A stretch of DNA of 64,000 bases from Amphiura filiformis (Eukaryota > Echinodermata > Ophiuroidea > Amphilepidida > Amphiuridae), in assembly GCF_039555335.1 (NCBI RefSeq), contig NC_092641.1:37962437-38026436 (forward strand), written 5' to 3'. Position numbers and translations under genes: made by a program. This document shows, in pieces, positions 1 through 10,499 of this stretch. Below the pieces are notes generated by a model. The model was not told where the DNA came from. It saw nothing but the letters and a program-made list of their open reading frames with translations, and did not search any database. How positions within the stretch are numbered: position 1 is the first letter of the stretch; each line of letters opens with the position of its first letter.

Positions 1-64
1 AAAGATGACATAAACTGACATAACAAAAAGTGAGTAAAATCGGCAATTATATATTTTATTTCAG

Positions 65-212
65 ATTAAGGAGTTAAAAGCATTGAATGCTGCACAGGAC
101 GTGGATTTTATGACAGATATATCACCACTGATCGTGTCTTGGGGCAACGTGTTTACTGATGGAGATAATGCAATTAGTCATTACGAAGTGGCTATAGGAA
201 TATACCCTGGTG
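65..212 (+). CDS. Exon A of a modular extracellular FN3-like gene (gene continues upstream)
   Basis: First visible exon of a gene whose 5' part lies outside the window. A pyrimidine-rich TTTCAG acceptor precedes it and a GTAAGG donor follows. The reading has a beta-sandwich pattern, with a V-S-W strand followed by D-G-D-N and ending H-Y-E-V-A-I-G. The same signature, [YW]-E-[VW]-[AC]-[IV]-G, recurs in exons C, E, G and J. The exon ends in phase 1 inside the Gly codon of that signature, so the module is split at a fixed point. Function is unknown; by pattern this is the N-terminal half of an Ig/FN3-like extracellular module. The protein is probably secreted or a surface protein, but its signal peptide would lie upstream of the window. 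Confidence 0.7.
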
Positions 213-682
213 GTAAGGTGTACATCCTCCCATGTCAACCCCCGGTATCGGCTGGAACATAACATAAATTTGTCATGGCTGTCGATAATGCAATAGATTA
301 GTAATTTAGAGCAGTGTGCAATGTATAATAGGCTATACGCTGCCCACAACGACTAGATAAGGACTTTTTTTATTTCCTAAATAGGCCGTAAGAATAAAGT
401 GACTATTAATGTCAAATGATATTTCATTTTATAGGTCTTAGTTCATATAAAGTCGTTTATCCGATTTATGGTATAAATAAAAGCGAATTGATAGACGCCC
501 ACCTTATAAAGTACGTACATCAGTTTACATCATATAATACACAAAAATACATAAAATAACAAGATGTCCATTCATTGGCATATTTCATGGAGTTTTTTTG
601 ATGATATGCGTGAATCTATGTATCTATCTGACAGATTAGTTGGGGGAAATCTAATATAATTATTGATGTTCTTGGTTTATAG

Positions 683-889
683 CGGAAGACGTCGTATTGT
701 TTAAGGACAATACCATCTCTTCAGATACATTCCACGCTACATTTCACGATCTTTCCTTGGACGTTGGCAGACGATACTTCAGCAGTGTTCGCGCCCTTAA
801 TAAAGCTGGCTTACATACTACTCATAGTAGTGATGGATTTGCGATTGATACAATACGGCCTGAGAAAGGAATAGTTTATGACGGAGTAG
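683..889 (+). CDS. Exon B: C-terminal half of an FN3-like module
   Basis: Bounded by a TTTATAG acceptor and a GTAAGAG donor, phase 1 at both ends, so it joins exon A in frame at the conserved Gly. It reads as the second half of the module: F-H-D-L-S-L-D-V-G-R-R-Y, then V-R-A-L-N-K-A-G-L, then S-D-G-F-A-I-D, and a closing V-Y-D-G. The pattern L..G..Y...V.A.N.AGL......SDG..ID recurs in exons D, F and H and, weaker, in I and J. That repetition is the main support for a real coding exon. The phase 1-1 structure makes it a symmetric, shuffle-competent module half. Confidence 0.72.
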
Positions 890-1281
890 GTAAGAGAAAC
901 AACTTGTGACAGTGACACAACTTACTTTATTTTTGCAATAAACGTAAAATCAGGAACACGATTCTATTCAATGAATCCTATATTCCCGGAATTATTTGGC
1001 TATCTTAAGAATTCGCAATACGACAGTTCAGCCTTTAGTGGTCGTAAGCAACTACTTCTTTGCTTATATAAAGTCCTATAAGTTTAAGTACCCACAATCC
1101 TTGTGCACAATTATGGCTTTCGAAAATCATGCAACAGATCAAGACAAAAATGATGATTATTTAATTGCAACTATAGGCTGTCTACAGCAAATTCAGGAAT
1201 ATAATAAGCTTCTAAATGTATTAATGGCTCTGGACACAGAGTTGTAATAATTATGTGATTTTCTTTACCCACTGCTTCCAG

Positions 1282-1485
1282 GCATACACGATCTGGAATT
1301 CCAAAATTCTACAACAGTAGTATCTGCATCGTGGCATGGGTTTGTTGACTTCCAATCTTACATACATCATTATGAATGGTGCGTAGGGACTACTGCCGAT
1401 CCTGCGGAACACACAATATTAGATTGCGTACCTGTTGGTCTTCAGATTTCAGCATCTAAAGAATTAGCGACGCCACTTGATACGG
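1282..1485 (+). CDS. Exon C: N-terminal half of next FN3-like module
   Basis: TTCCAG acceptor and GTAATA donor; phase 1 in and out, continuous with exons B and D. Contains S-A-S-W-H-G-F-V-D as the core tryptophan strand and H-H-Y-E-W-C-V-G as the module signature. Unlike exon A it does not stop at the signature but continues about 30 residues, so the intron normally found there is missing or moved. Two Cys residues, one in the signature and one about 18 residues later, could form a local disulfide (inference). Confidence 0.7.
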
Positions 1486-1767
1486 GTAATAGGAAATAAA
1501 AGTGTATATTTGTAACAAACAATTCAATGCTATTATTGTTAGTGATACCCAGATAGATGTAGTGGCAAATAGTGTATTATTTAGTAGCGTACTGACGCAT
1601 TTTTTGTTGCTGCACATCTTTCAATCGTTCGACATGATTTATACATAACTTGTAGCAATTGGTATTTTAAAGCATTAGGTCTACCTATATTTTCTATTGT
1701 GATAGTATCCTTATGTTTTTTAAATAATGTGATAGTATCCTTATGTTTTTTAAATAATTATCTACAG

Positions 1768-2384
1768 GATTGAAAATATACTCGAAAGTATTTGCCGTAG
1801 ACGGTGTTGGACTACATTCGGACATAGCTGTCTCTGACGGAGTACTAATTGACGACACCCCTCCTGTCCCTGTGAAACAACAATTTGGCAATAATCTACT
1901 GGCTAACCCGTCCTTCGAAGAAATAGTTGAAGGCGCAACTGCAAACAGCTTCAATGAAATGAGAGGTTTTAGAAACATACTTCTGAAGAGTTGGACAAGT
2001 AGTCCAGGTACCACAACAACACCCGTCTTTTCTGATAAAGGACCAGCCCAAGATGGAAACAATTTTGCGAGAATTTTTGGAGATATCTCGCAGACGATTT
2101 CCACTCTTGGCGGGAAAAACTACCGAATTCTACTCTATGCGAGTCATAATAATTTGATTAAAGACAAATTTATCAACCAGGAATGTCGCATACAAGCTCC
2201 AGGGTTAGATGATATATTCCAGTTATTCATGCAGGATTCCGCCTTCGTTGATGGTGATTCCCGAGACAGGACCAACATCTTATGGCAGCGACACGTGTTC
2301 TTTTTCACAGCATCACATGACCAGTCAACGATAACTATTTCTTCAGTGGGAATGTCCAATGGAATATTACTGGATAACATACAG
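1768..2384 (+). CDS. Exon D: FN3-like end plus galactose-binding-like (jelly-roll) module
   Basis: Starts in phase 1 after a TCTACAG acceptor. The first 40 residues complete the preceding module (V-G-L-H-S-D, S-D-G-V-L-I-D-D-T-P-P). A different domain of about 160 residues follows, opening N-L-L-A-N-P-S-F-E-E and closing I-L-L-D-N-I-Q-V. The N-P-S-F-E opening with an L-L-D-N-I ending is typical of CBM4/DUF642/galactose-binding-like jelly rolls, so a glycan or glycoprotein ligand is possible (inference from pattern only). Two ends are possible: splicing at CAG|GTATTA (2384), phase 0, which joins exon E in frame, or read-through to a TAA at 2415-2417, 11 codons on. Read-through would give a shorter protein ending in C-D-A-C-H-D-S-K. 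The stop lies at the edge of a MITE, so the choice may be recent. Confidence 0.7.
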
Positions 2385-2417
2385 GTATTATGTGACGCTT
2401 GCCACGATTCAAAATAA

Positions 2418-2596
2418 TACCGTAAAGATTCGAGGCACTAAAAGGTGTCCTCGCGTAAAAATCCCAGCAGCAAATAAAGGCATATACCCTTAATTCTTGT
2501 TGGGATTTGCAGAGGATGGAGCTCTCTATTTGTACGTAAAATTTACCTTCAGGAAAGGGAGCATATATGTGCGTCTTCAGACGAATTTTTACGGTA
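2418..2596. mobile_element. MITE with TACCGTAAA inverted ends, abutting exon D
   Basis: TACCGTAAAGATTCG at the left end is mirrored by CGAATTTTTACGGTA at the right (14 of 15 bases), over a 179-bp unit with TA-rich flanks. No coding capacity. It touches the alternative stop codon of exon D. Confidence 0.6.
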
Positions 2597-3079
2597 TAAA
2601 TTAGATAACAATTTTGCAAGAACGTGAATAATTTGATTAATGGTTGTCAAATATTTACATAGTCGGTAGTAGTAGTAAAGTTGAGAGAGGATGAAAGAGT
2701 TATTAATTATTTTAAACTGTTGTGATTTGGTAGTTCACAGCATCTTACGAATGGTAATGAGCTTTGGCAAAAACTGCATTGCTCAATTCATAGTGAGCGT
2801 GTAGAAGAATTAAAATATCACTGATATACTTTTATAGGTGCTGCGGTTCTTGAGTTACGTTGTAAAGAGGGCTGAAACAACAACACTTTTGTAAAACGTA
2901 CATAACTCATTAACAACAATAAATTAAGCAAGTTTGCAAAGTATATGATTTGTAGAATGAACTTTTGCAAAACATCAAGGTGTTAATTTTCAATAATATA
3001 TTGATCTAGATAATGAAAATCGATTTTTAGGTTGCTTCGACCAACAATACCTCGTCTACCCTTAAAGGGATCAATGATG

Positions 3080-3245
3080 ATGTGTTCAAGGTGATGGCGG
3101 TGATGTTGTGGTGATGATAGCCTAGTGGTGGTGGTGTTGGTGGTGATGGTAGTCTAGTGATGGTGTTGTTGATGATGGTAGTCTAGTGGTGGTGCTGTTG
3201 GCGGCTGTAGTGATATTTTTGTTGTTTTGATAGTGATGGTGACTT
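3080..3245 (+). repeat. GATGGTGGTG-type minisatellite in an intron
   Basis: Imperfect tandem runs of GATGGTGGT and GTGGTGTT separated by the recurrent word TAGTCTAGTG. Intronic, just upstream of exon E; nothing suggests coding. Confidence 0.85.
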
Positions 3246-3275
3246 AAATTCGTGATGATTATTTTTTACCGTTAG

Positions 3276-3423
3276 GTGCAACTTGTACAAGATTCAGAAG
3301 GACAGAGTAACATTAATTATGTAGATGTTGGAAGCCAATTCGTAAATGAGTGGTCTTCATTTGAAGCCAAGTGGCACTTTATTGATAACGAAAGTCCTAT
3401 CATTGACTATACCTGGGCCATAG
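3276..3423 (+). CDS. Exon E: N-terminal half of FN3-like module
   Basis: Acceptor ACCGTTAG, donor GTGAGTG. Begins in phase 0 (matching exon D spliced at 2384) and ends in phase 1 within the Gly of Y-T-W-A-I-G. A core strand with Lys-Trp is followed by an acidic I-D-N-E-S-P-I-I-D-Y loop, as in the paralogous halves. Confidence 0.7.
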
Positions 3424-3882
3424 GTGAGTGTCAGAACCATGCACCGAGTGATGTGTAATAAAATCCGTGCGTTCTGCTTCTTGCTCAGTATAACACATTT
3501 CATTTAATTGACATTTTAAGTTACATGTCAAATATATACGTAAATATCGCTGCAGCTAAAGAATACTTGTAAGTTTCATGAGCTATGTGCCCCTTTTCTG
3601 CGTGATGTAGATAAATCAAACTTCTACTCTATAACTAATAGATTGCAACATACCGCCATTCAAACATTAAGTGCTGCTATCTTGAAAATTATTCCAGCGA
3701 GGTCGTTATAGACTGTTAGAAAAAAAACTGATCAAAAAATTATCAGATCAAACCCACTCAATGGTCAATAGGTCCTTCTGCTTCAATGCATGTTGCATAC
3801 CGAAAATTCAAGATTTATTTAAATTATAACGTGGCGTTGCAAGTCAACATCGTTCTTGTTTAAATAATTGTTTCTCATCTAG

Positions 3883-4110
3883 GTTTAGTCAAAGGAGGAA
3901 CACAGCTACAAGAATTCAAGTCAGTTGGAACCAACAGCCATGCCATAAACTCTGACCTTACGTTGACCCATGGGTCAAAGGTCGTTGTATCAGTGGTAGC
4001 GAAAAACGCGGTTCATTTGCAAACGGTGGCGTATTCGGATGCTGTTGTTATTGACCTTACACCGCCTGTGATTACATTTATTAATGTTGAGACTACACGT
4101 GCATTACAAG
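3883..4110 (+). CDS. Exon F: C-terminal half of FN3-like module
   Basis: Acceptor TCATCTAG, donor GTTAGTG, phase 1 both ends. Completes the exon E module: F-K-S-V-G-T-N, L-T-L-T-H-G-S, V-S-V-V-A-K-N-A-V, Y-S-D-A-V-V-I-D-L-T-P-P. The usual N-A-G-L is N-A-V-H here. Same layout as exon B. Confidence 0.72.
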
Positions 4111-4213
4111 GTTAGTGTTTTAACTTAATAGTAAGAATGATTTTAACGTCTTCATTTAAAGAAGTTTACCATATTGCAAATACCAAAACCTGACGTATTT
4201 TTTTTGTATGTAG

Positions 4214-4303
4214 GAATGGCGTATCAATCTAGCGAGCAATTTATTGTCAATTGGGAAGCTTCAGACGAGGAAAGTGACATAGAAAATTGCAAATGGGCAA
4301 TTG
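4214..4303 (+). CDS. Exon G: short N-terminal module half
   Basis: Acceptor TATGTAG, donor GTAAGAA, phase 1 both ends. Thirty residues: F-I-V-N-W strand, S-D-E-E-S-D loop, and C-K-W-A-I-G signature with the donor inside the Gly codon. The shortest exon of the series. Confidence 0.7.
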
Positions 4304-4654
4304 GTAAGAAACTACATAAATCTTTAGGAGATGAACACTATTTTTATTGCATTGTACTGTACATTTCACCTCATTGGCTTCGTACATGTACTCATAGGGA
4401 AGAACTCTATTTAAGAGTCACCATGATCACTGATATATAGATTCATGATCTCAGATTCACGAACTGATTGTTAACTTTATTTATCATTCTTTAAAATGGT
4501 TCATTCCTAAAGATGATCACTATATTAATTTTTATTTTTATGACAATTTAGTAAGATACGGTATTTTGTAAAAACACCTTTTAGCCAAGATAAAATGTAA
4601 TTAATACAAACTAACATTAATCTTTTTGGATCTTTTTTGAATTATTATGAGCAG

Positions 4655-4980
4655 GATCCACCGCGGGCAATAATGATATTCGAGATTTTGCGTCCAGCAA
4701 CCACTCTGTGAACTTCATCCATGATCTTGGGAATAACGTCACTCATGGACAGCGTCTTTATCTGACTGTTACCTGCACAAATAAAGCTGGTTTAATGGCA
4801 ACACAAAACTCTGATGCTATTACGATTTTGACTCGTCCTCCGAGTGCTACTTCTGCTACTGTCAATATTCATACGCAGTCTGTAACTCAGTATCCGACGC
4901 GAGGTTACCAAGCAATAAATGACAGTATTAGGGTATCGTGGCAAGGATTTGATGATCCAGTGGGGATATTCAGTTACCAG
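4655..4980 (+). CDS. Exon H: end of one module fused to start of the next
   Basis: Acceptor GAGCAG, donor CAG|GTAATA; enters in phase 1, leaves in phase 0. It carries a full C-terminal half (F-I-H-D-L-G, L-Y-L-T-V-T-C-T-N-K-A-G-L, N-S-D-A-I-T-I) and, without an intron, the N-terminal half of the next module (I-R-V-S-W-Q-G-F-D-D-P, F-S-Y-Q). Intron loss between modules is the simplest explanation. Confidence 0.7.
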
Positions 4981-5301
4981 GTAATAACGTCAGTCTGTAC
5001 TGCATTGCGATTAACGAGGGTGTCGACCCGGGGGTGTCGACTGCAGACGACATTTTTTTTTCATTCCCAAATTTCATTTTGTACATTTTCATGACCATGG
5101 AACCAGCATGAAAAAAAAAATGCATTAAAATATTATAGAAATAAGTAAGACATATAAATATAACGAACACTAAAAACATCAATTTGTCGCAAATGTGGTT
5201 GAATCAATCATACACCTCTGCTTTATTTTGTCCAGAGAAGACGGTGCTGATAAAAGCACTAATTTTACCTGTAAATGTCTAATTTTTTTAAACAAAATTA
5301 G

Positions 5302-5503
5302 TGCAGCATAGTTGCTTCTGATACCGAAGTCGATTGGATGACATGTGGTTCAACATCCGAGAGACAGGTGACATTACAGCGGCTATTATTGAGACCATCC
5401 GTAATGTATAAGGTTCTTGTTAAAGCTGTCAATCAAATTGGGCTAACCAGTGAAGTTGCCGAGACGAATTTTGCAATCGAAACTACAACACCGGTAAAGT
5501 TAG
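5302..5503 (+). CDS. Exon I: C-terminal half of FN3-like module
   Basis: The acceptor AAAATTAG was chosen over the nearby GCAG and CATAG sites because only it keeps the frame from exon H (phase 0) and avoids stops. Donor GTAAGAT, phase 1. Reads Q-V-T-L-Q-R-L-L-L, Y-K-V-L-V-K-A-V-N-Q-I-G-L, then F-A-I-E-T-T-T-P. Acceptor choice is the least certain part. Confidence 0.62.
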
Positions 5504-5584
5504 GTAAGATAAAATCGAAATGCAAACATCATTCATTTACAAAGTAAAACCCAAAGTATTAGTGGAGTTAAATCCAATATATGA

Positions 5585-6375
5585 CCCTGGGATACGACCG
5601 CTGGTTGGTCACAGATGCGGGCCACATACACACACCCCACACCCCTTACCCACAGAACCCATCTCTCTCTCTCTCTCTCTCTATGTGCCATATCCAGTGA
5701 CGTGGGCGACCATGGAATGCCAATCCATCCTGTTCTTTGCCAATCTCAACAGCTTGATGTTATCCACACCCGTCCAGGCTGCGATACTCTGAAGATATGT
5801 TGTCCTCTGGCGCCCTCTGTCTCTCCTTACATTAATCTTCCCCGTAAGAAACAAACACTCAAGATCATCTTTCCTCATACAGTGGCCCAGGAAATCAAGT
5901 TGCAGTTTCCGGATCTTCCTCAGGAGCATCCGTTGCCTGCCAGCTCTATGCAATACTGTTTCATTTGTGGTGTGACTAGTCCAAGGGATCCTCAGCATTC
6001 GTCTGAGGAACCACATTTCCGTTGCTTGCAATCGATCTTCCATTGCCTTTGACACTAGCCAGCTCTCGCAACCATATTTCAGAATTGGTAGTACATAGCA
6101 ATCTAAGACCCTGAGTCTTGTATTCATGTGATATTCAAATTACAAAGGAGGGTCCTCATCCTTGTGAAAGTCTCTTTTGCCATTGCAATTCTCCTATTGA
6201 TTTCTCTGTCACACCTCCCATCTGTTGTGATCCAGCTTCCCAGATAGCTAAACCCATCAACTTGCTTCAGATTACCCTCATGGATTTTAATGTTGCAGAT
6301 AGGAACATCCTTTTGCTTTGTAACTACCAGACACTCGGTTTTCTTGCAGAACCCATACATACATAAAATGTCCAT
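5585..6375 (-). pseudogene. Truncated non-LTR retrotransposon (LINE), C-terminal reverse-transcriptase ORF remnant
   Basis: Two overlapping minus-strand frames (6375-6124 and 6127-5681) give the well-known end of LINE ORF2 proteins: S-Y-L-G-S-W-I-T-T-D-G-R-C-D, then V-L-P-I-L-K-Y-G-C-E-S-W, F-L-R-R-M-L-R-I-P-W, F-L-G-H-C-M-R-K, G-R-Q-R-T and a terminal W..M-V-A-H-V. Reading must shift frame near 6125, so it is not functional. The endonuclease and catalytic palm are absent, as expected of a 5'-truncated copy. A CT dinucleotide run at 5660-5682 lies downstream of its stop. It sits in the intron between exons I and J, antisense to the host gene. Confidence 0.85.
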
Positions 6376-8008
6376 ATTTTAATATGAATGTATTTGTAAT
6401 TATGATAGTAATGTAGATTGTCCATACTTGCCATCAAAGATGACATAACATACGGTATGTGATGCGATCATGCGATCAAGCAAAATCAGTCTGAATTAGG
6501 CCCAGGTCAATTTTGGGATTCTTACATTTTCATTTTTGGGCGTATTCAAAGCTCCACAGTAGTTTAGGACCTTCAGGTACAAAGTTACAACAATTAAAAA
6601 GAAAGAAACGGAGAAAATCAAGTTTAAAGTTAGAGTACTTTAACTGAGTCATTTTAGCACACCTAAAATACATGTAAATAAAAGTATGAACACAATTTTA
6701 CAAATTCTAAAACTACCAAACGATAATTTGGCAATTATTTAACAAGATGAGCTTTTAAAAAAAAGAAGATTAAAATCTACTTTAAAAATGTTGACAGTGA
6801 GAGCTGTGATGATATGAAAAGGCAGAACATTTCAGTCAATTATTCCAGACTATGTGACAAAATGACCTATTGGATGTTCTCACTTGATATCACTCAAAGG
6901 CAGAGGGATAATCCATTCAAAACCATATGGCAAACATTTGCATAAGAAATAGAATTGCATTTGAAGAGCTTATTTCCAAACCGTGTTAAGTCCACAAACC
7001 CATGTATCTGATTTCCCTATGCGATATTGCAATGGGTTGTGACAACTAATAGGTATTATAATTTCAGTTGGATGCACCATTACAAAACTTTCCAGCCATA
7101 AACCCGCTTAGTGAAGATTAAACCGAGATATGCAGTACTAAACCATTATAGTAATCGATTGTCCAATGCAAATTTATTACCCCGTGATAATATTAATCCA
7201 ATGAGCGATCGAATTGTCCGCTACGGTCGACTAATCCAATCGATAATGACGCTATTGACATGTACGGGCGGAGTTCCGCTGACTGAGTTTTGGGGTATTT
7301 GTCACTGGTTTGCTGTCTGTTACTCATCAAGGCGGTCCCCCGTTATAATAAGGACTATGCTAATGATTCAAAGATTGACATGTAGAGAATAAACCATACT
7401 TGATTGACAGAAAGTACTAAATTTGTACCTATTATGGTTTCGTGACACCCCTGTTGTAAATGCGACCAAGCCAGGGCGGCCCGGTGAAGCAAAATGTGCA
7501 TTGGAATAACACGGGAGTTTGGATATAGATTGTATATTTCTTTCTCATATAAATGTATAGTACCCCGTTATTAAAACTTGTACCGGGTTGAAAATTCAGA
7601 TATTTTGAAAAGAAAAAGTAATTGAAACATAGAGCAAGTACTAAAATCATAGCTTTTATACTTTTTCATAATGACGCTAACTAGTTCATATCCTATATCT
7701 ACAACACATCGCTACCAGTAGGGGTCAATTGCCTATTGTGAGTGCCACTGTTGTGTGCATACATGTAGTTAACAATAACTGCATGATGTGTTGCTAATGT
7801 CAAACTTGTCAAAGTAATTGTGATTGTATCACACAAGTAAATGAGACACATGGTGTTGTGGACTTAACACGGTTTGGAAATAAGCTCTTCATTTGTTTCA
7901 CTGGCTTACCATTGTTTATCTATTATATAATGTATACATTTTGTATATGCTGTTGGTACTGTGTGCTTTTTATCTCTGTGAAATGTTTTTTTTTCCTTCA
8001 ATCATTGT

Positions 8009-8370
8009 CAGGGCAGGATTTACCTTTCTGGGGGCCCTGGCCCAGGCCAAAATTTGGAGGCCCCAAACGCACCATGAGGAAGGCATGTACACTCTAGTGG
8101 CAAAGTTTTTTGATTTTAGTAGGACATTGCGCGCGAAGCGCGCAAAAAATTGTCAATTTTAGCTCGAATTGAAGCTGATTTTGCTACATACCATGCCAGT
8201 GCGCGCGAAGCGCGCAAAAATGTGAAATTTTTGTAGGCTATTTGGCCCAAAATATGGTGTTTTTCGGCAAAAATGGAAGATGGTACACTGCACAGGGCAA
8301 TTTTGGGGGCCCCCAAAATTTGGGGGCCCTGGGCCCGGGCCCATCTGGCCCTATGGTAAATCCGGCCCTG
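8009..8370. mobile_element. Non-autonomous hAT element (MITE) with exact 8-bp target duplication
   Basis: The ends CAGGGCAGGATTTACC and GGTAAATCCGGCCCTG (right end; allowing mismatches just inside) are inverted, and the octamer ATCATTGT flanks the element on both sides (8001-8008 and 8371-8378). CAGGG ends plus an 8-bp duplication are hAT hallmarks. The interior holds GC-rich GGGCCC stretches and two copies of the 15-mer GCGCGCGAAGCGCGC (8129-8143, 8201-8215). No transposase is present. It lies in the last intron of the FN3-like gene. Confidence 0.9.
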
Positions 8371-8494
8371 ATCATTGTCAATATTGAACAAACATCATGA
8401 ATGAGTTAATGAACGAACAAGACACCCTTATTAACCAACAAATGCAGCCACATCCATCACGCGCCCTTTTGTTCTGTTTATATTATCATTTCAG

Positions 8495-8754
8495 AGCCTA
8501 ATATTGAAGGTATTTGGACGACGAATACAACTCTGCAGCTTCAATGGCCAGGAGTATTTTCATCTTCGTCGGCTCTTGTTTATGAAGTATCCATTGGATT
8601 AGCGGAGGGGCGGAGTGATATTCTACAATGGATTGAAACCATGGAAACGGACCTAATTATAACCCCATTGCCACGTTTCACTGATTACTACGTGACCTTA
8701 ACTAGTATCAATGCTGCTGGACTATATAAGACTATTACACATGTGGTTAATTAA
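8495..8754 (+). CDS. Exon J: last recognised exon of the FN3-like gene, ends at TAA
   Basis: Acceptor CATTTCAG; phase 1 entry matches exon I. It carries one whole module without an internal intron: L-Q-L-Q-W-P-G-V-F, V-Y-E-V-S-I-G, Y-Y-V-T-L-T-S-I-N-A-A-G-L-Y, then T-H-V-V-N and a stop at 8752-8754. The stop precedes the normal S-D-G..I-D segment. A 34-bp piece of the N-A-A-G-L coding sequence (8699-8732) is repeated directly at 8761-8794, so the original 3' end may have been disrupted. No transmembrane segment or GPI signal is visible, so this is either a secreted terminus or a truncated one. Confidence 0.65.
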
Positions 8755-8794
8755 TGCCAATAACTAGTATCAATGCTGCTGGACTATATAAGAC
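8699..8794 (+). repeat. 34-bp direct duplication across the stop codon of exon J
   Basis: The same 34 bases begin at 8699 and at 8761 (offset 62). The first copy is coding, the second falls after the TAA. A replication-slippage type duplication could have created the present stop context. Confidence 0.85.
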
Positions 8795-9920
8795 AATTAA
8801 ATATTAAGACTAACAAATATCCAGAATGTGATCAATATTGCATAATAGCCAAACAAACCCAAAGCATTACTCCATTGTACGAAGCAATTTTAGAAAACAG
8901 CCTTATCTCAAGGCGAGTGATGTCCATAAGCTACAATGGTTTTCTACCACTTTCGTGCTGTACTCTGATACCTTTGATGATCCTAGATATTCCACCAACG
9001 AGAGGCGTCGCGGTTAACGGGGCTTGACCATGTTGACCGATTCTAACCAAATATATTAGTAGTTTATATTAGAACTAGCTCTAGTTCCTCGGCTAGGATC
9101 GAGGCGCGTAGTGCCGAGACGTGCAGCGAGGCGCTGGTGGATTTTGTAATGTCAGAGAGGGGTTGTCATGGGCTCATACAGGCACTGAACAAGTGCTAGT
9201 TTATATGTTACCCCCAGCAATCTATAAGGTATCTTCTCATTTGTGTTTCGTTATGTTTAGATAAAAGTAGAAAAGGTTTTTCGATTACACCCCACGCCCC
9301 TACGCACCCGCCCTCACACCTCCATTAACAATATTTCGCTAATTATAGTAAGATGCAAGCGCTAATAAGTTGTTGTTGATTGATAAACAAAAAGTATTCT
9401 TGTATTTTATCGGCAGTGAGATTCGATTTTACATTGATATAAAATATAATGATACACGGAATAAAATGCTATGTTGTCTGCCATATCAAACAACTCGTTT
9501 TGTTAATAAATGCCGCACTCGGTATGCCTACGGTGCGGAATACTGAGATGGCACTTTGTGGCTTAAGTCATGATTTTGGTGAGTCACACTTTTTATTAGG
9601 CCGTTGCGTAAATTTAGTCTGAATTCGCGCGCTTATTCAGGTTTTTATTAGGCCCTTGCCGGGGGGCTCACATGAAAAGTTGTATGGAGACGTGCGACGG
9701 TTAAGGGTCCCTGCCAGTTCCGGAGACTCCCGATTAGTTATCATCCTGCAATTCTTAAGCCCCATTTAAGTAAGACAAAATTGCATCTCTTTAGCCACAA
9801 TTGGGATTTTGCATAGCTCCACAACCTATATTTTAACCCATTTTTTGTTCATTAGACTGTAAAAAGTATGTTTAATTTGGGAAAATTACAAATATTCATC
9901 CACAACCTATATTTTAACCC
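8795..9920. other. Intergenic stretch without recognised gene
   Basis: A/T-rich sequence with short GC-rich islands, for example around 9094-9135. Open frames are short and resemble nothing I know. No tRNA, TIR pair or tandem array was recognised. Confidence 0.5.
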
Positions 9921-9967
9921 ATTAATTAATTAATTAATTAATTATTAATTATTTATTTATTTATTTC
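9921..9967 (+). repeat. (AATT)n and (ATTT)n microsatellite
   Basis: Uninterrupted AATT and TTTA units at the edge of the foldback element that follows. Confidence 0.9.
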
Positions 9968-9969
9968 AT

Positions 9970-10253
9970 TTACCTCATCATTTCGGCTTTAAATGTTATT
10001 ACGTATATTATTTCATCATCTTTCAAGATTCAAATTTGACAAGAATTTCACATTATGGTGTTAAATGTTGTACATTCCTGTTATAAATAACTATCATGTG
10101 GAAGACCAGTAAATTAAGGTGAAACTGTTTCTGCTATACGTGTCTGTCTATTAGAAAATTAATAATAAATGAAATGTAAGTCCTCAACTTCGCACAGGTG
10201 CTATCACACAAAGCACACATCACTCCGAACATTAAGCCGAAATGATGAGGTAA
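9970..10253. mobile_element. Short TIR element, ends TTACCTCATCATTTCGGCTT
   Basis: TTACCTCATCATTTCGGCTT at the left is matched exactly in reverse complement at the right (AAGCCGAAATGATGAGGTAA), 284 bp in total. No ORF. The element class is unassigned and no clear target duplication was found. Confidence 0.7.
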
Positions 10254-10499
10254 CCACATCCTAACACAAGCCCCCACCCATACATCATCATTACTCGTTG
10301 ATGGTCGATAAACGTCCCAATAAATCGGACTTGGTCACCGGTCAGTTTTACAGCATAGATATCCATGGCTAACGATGGTTAACTATGGAAACATGTTAAA
10401 GGACATCAAGAAAATTTTTTAAGTTATTTATTTTGAGCTCTTTCGAGACGAGTAATGGATATATTCTGTAGATTTAGGTTTTGTCTGTGACTGCTAATG

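Noticed and set aside
5520-6366. Plus-strand frames opposite the LINE
   Set aside because: Shadows of the minus-strand reverse-transcriptase remnant, which has the recognisable motifs.
7111-7392. 93-codon intronic frame
   Set aside because: No splice signals that fit the host gene phases and no recognisable motif.
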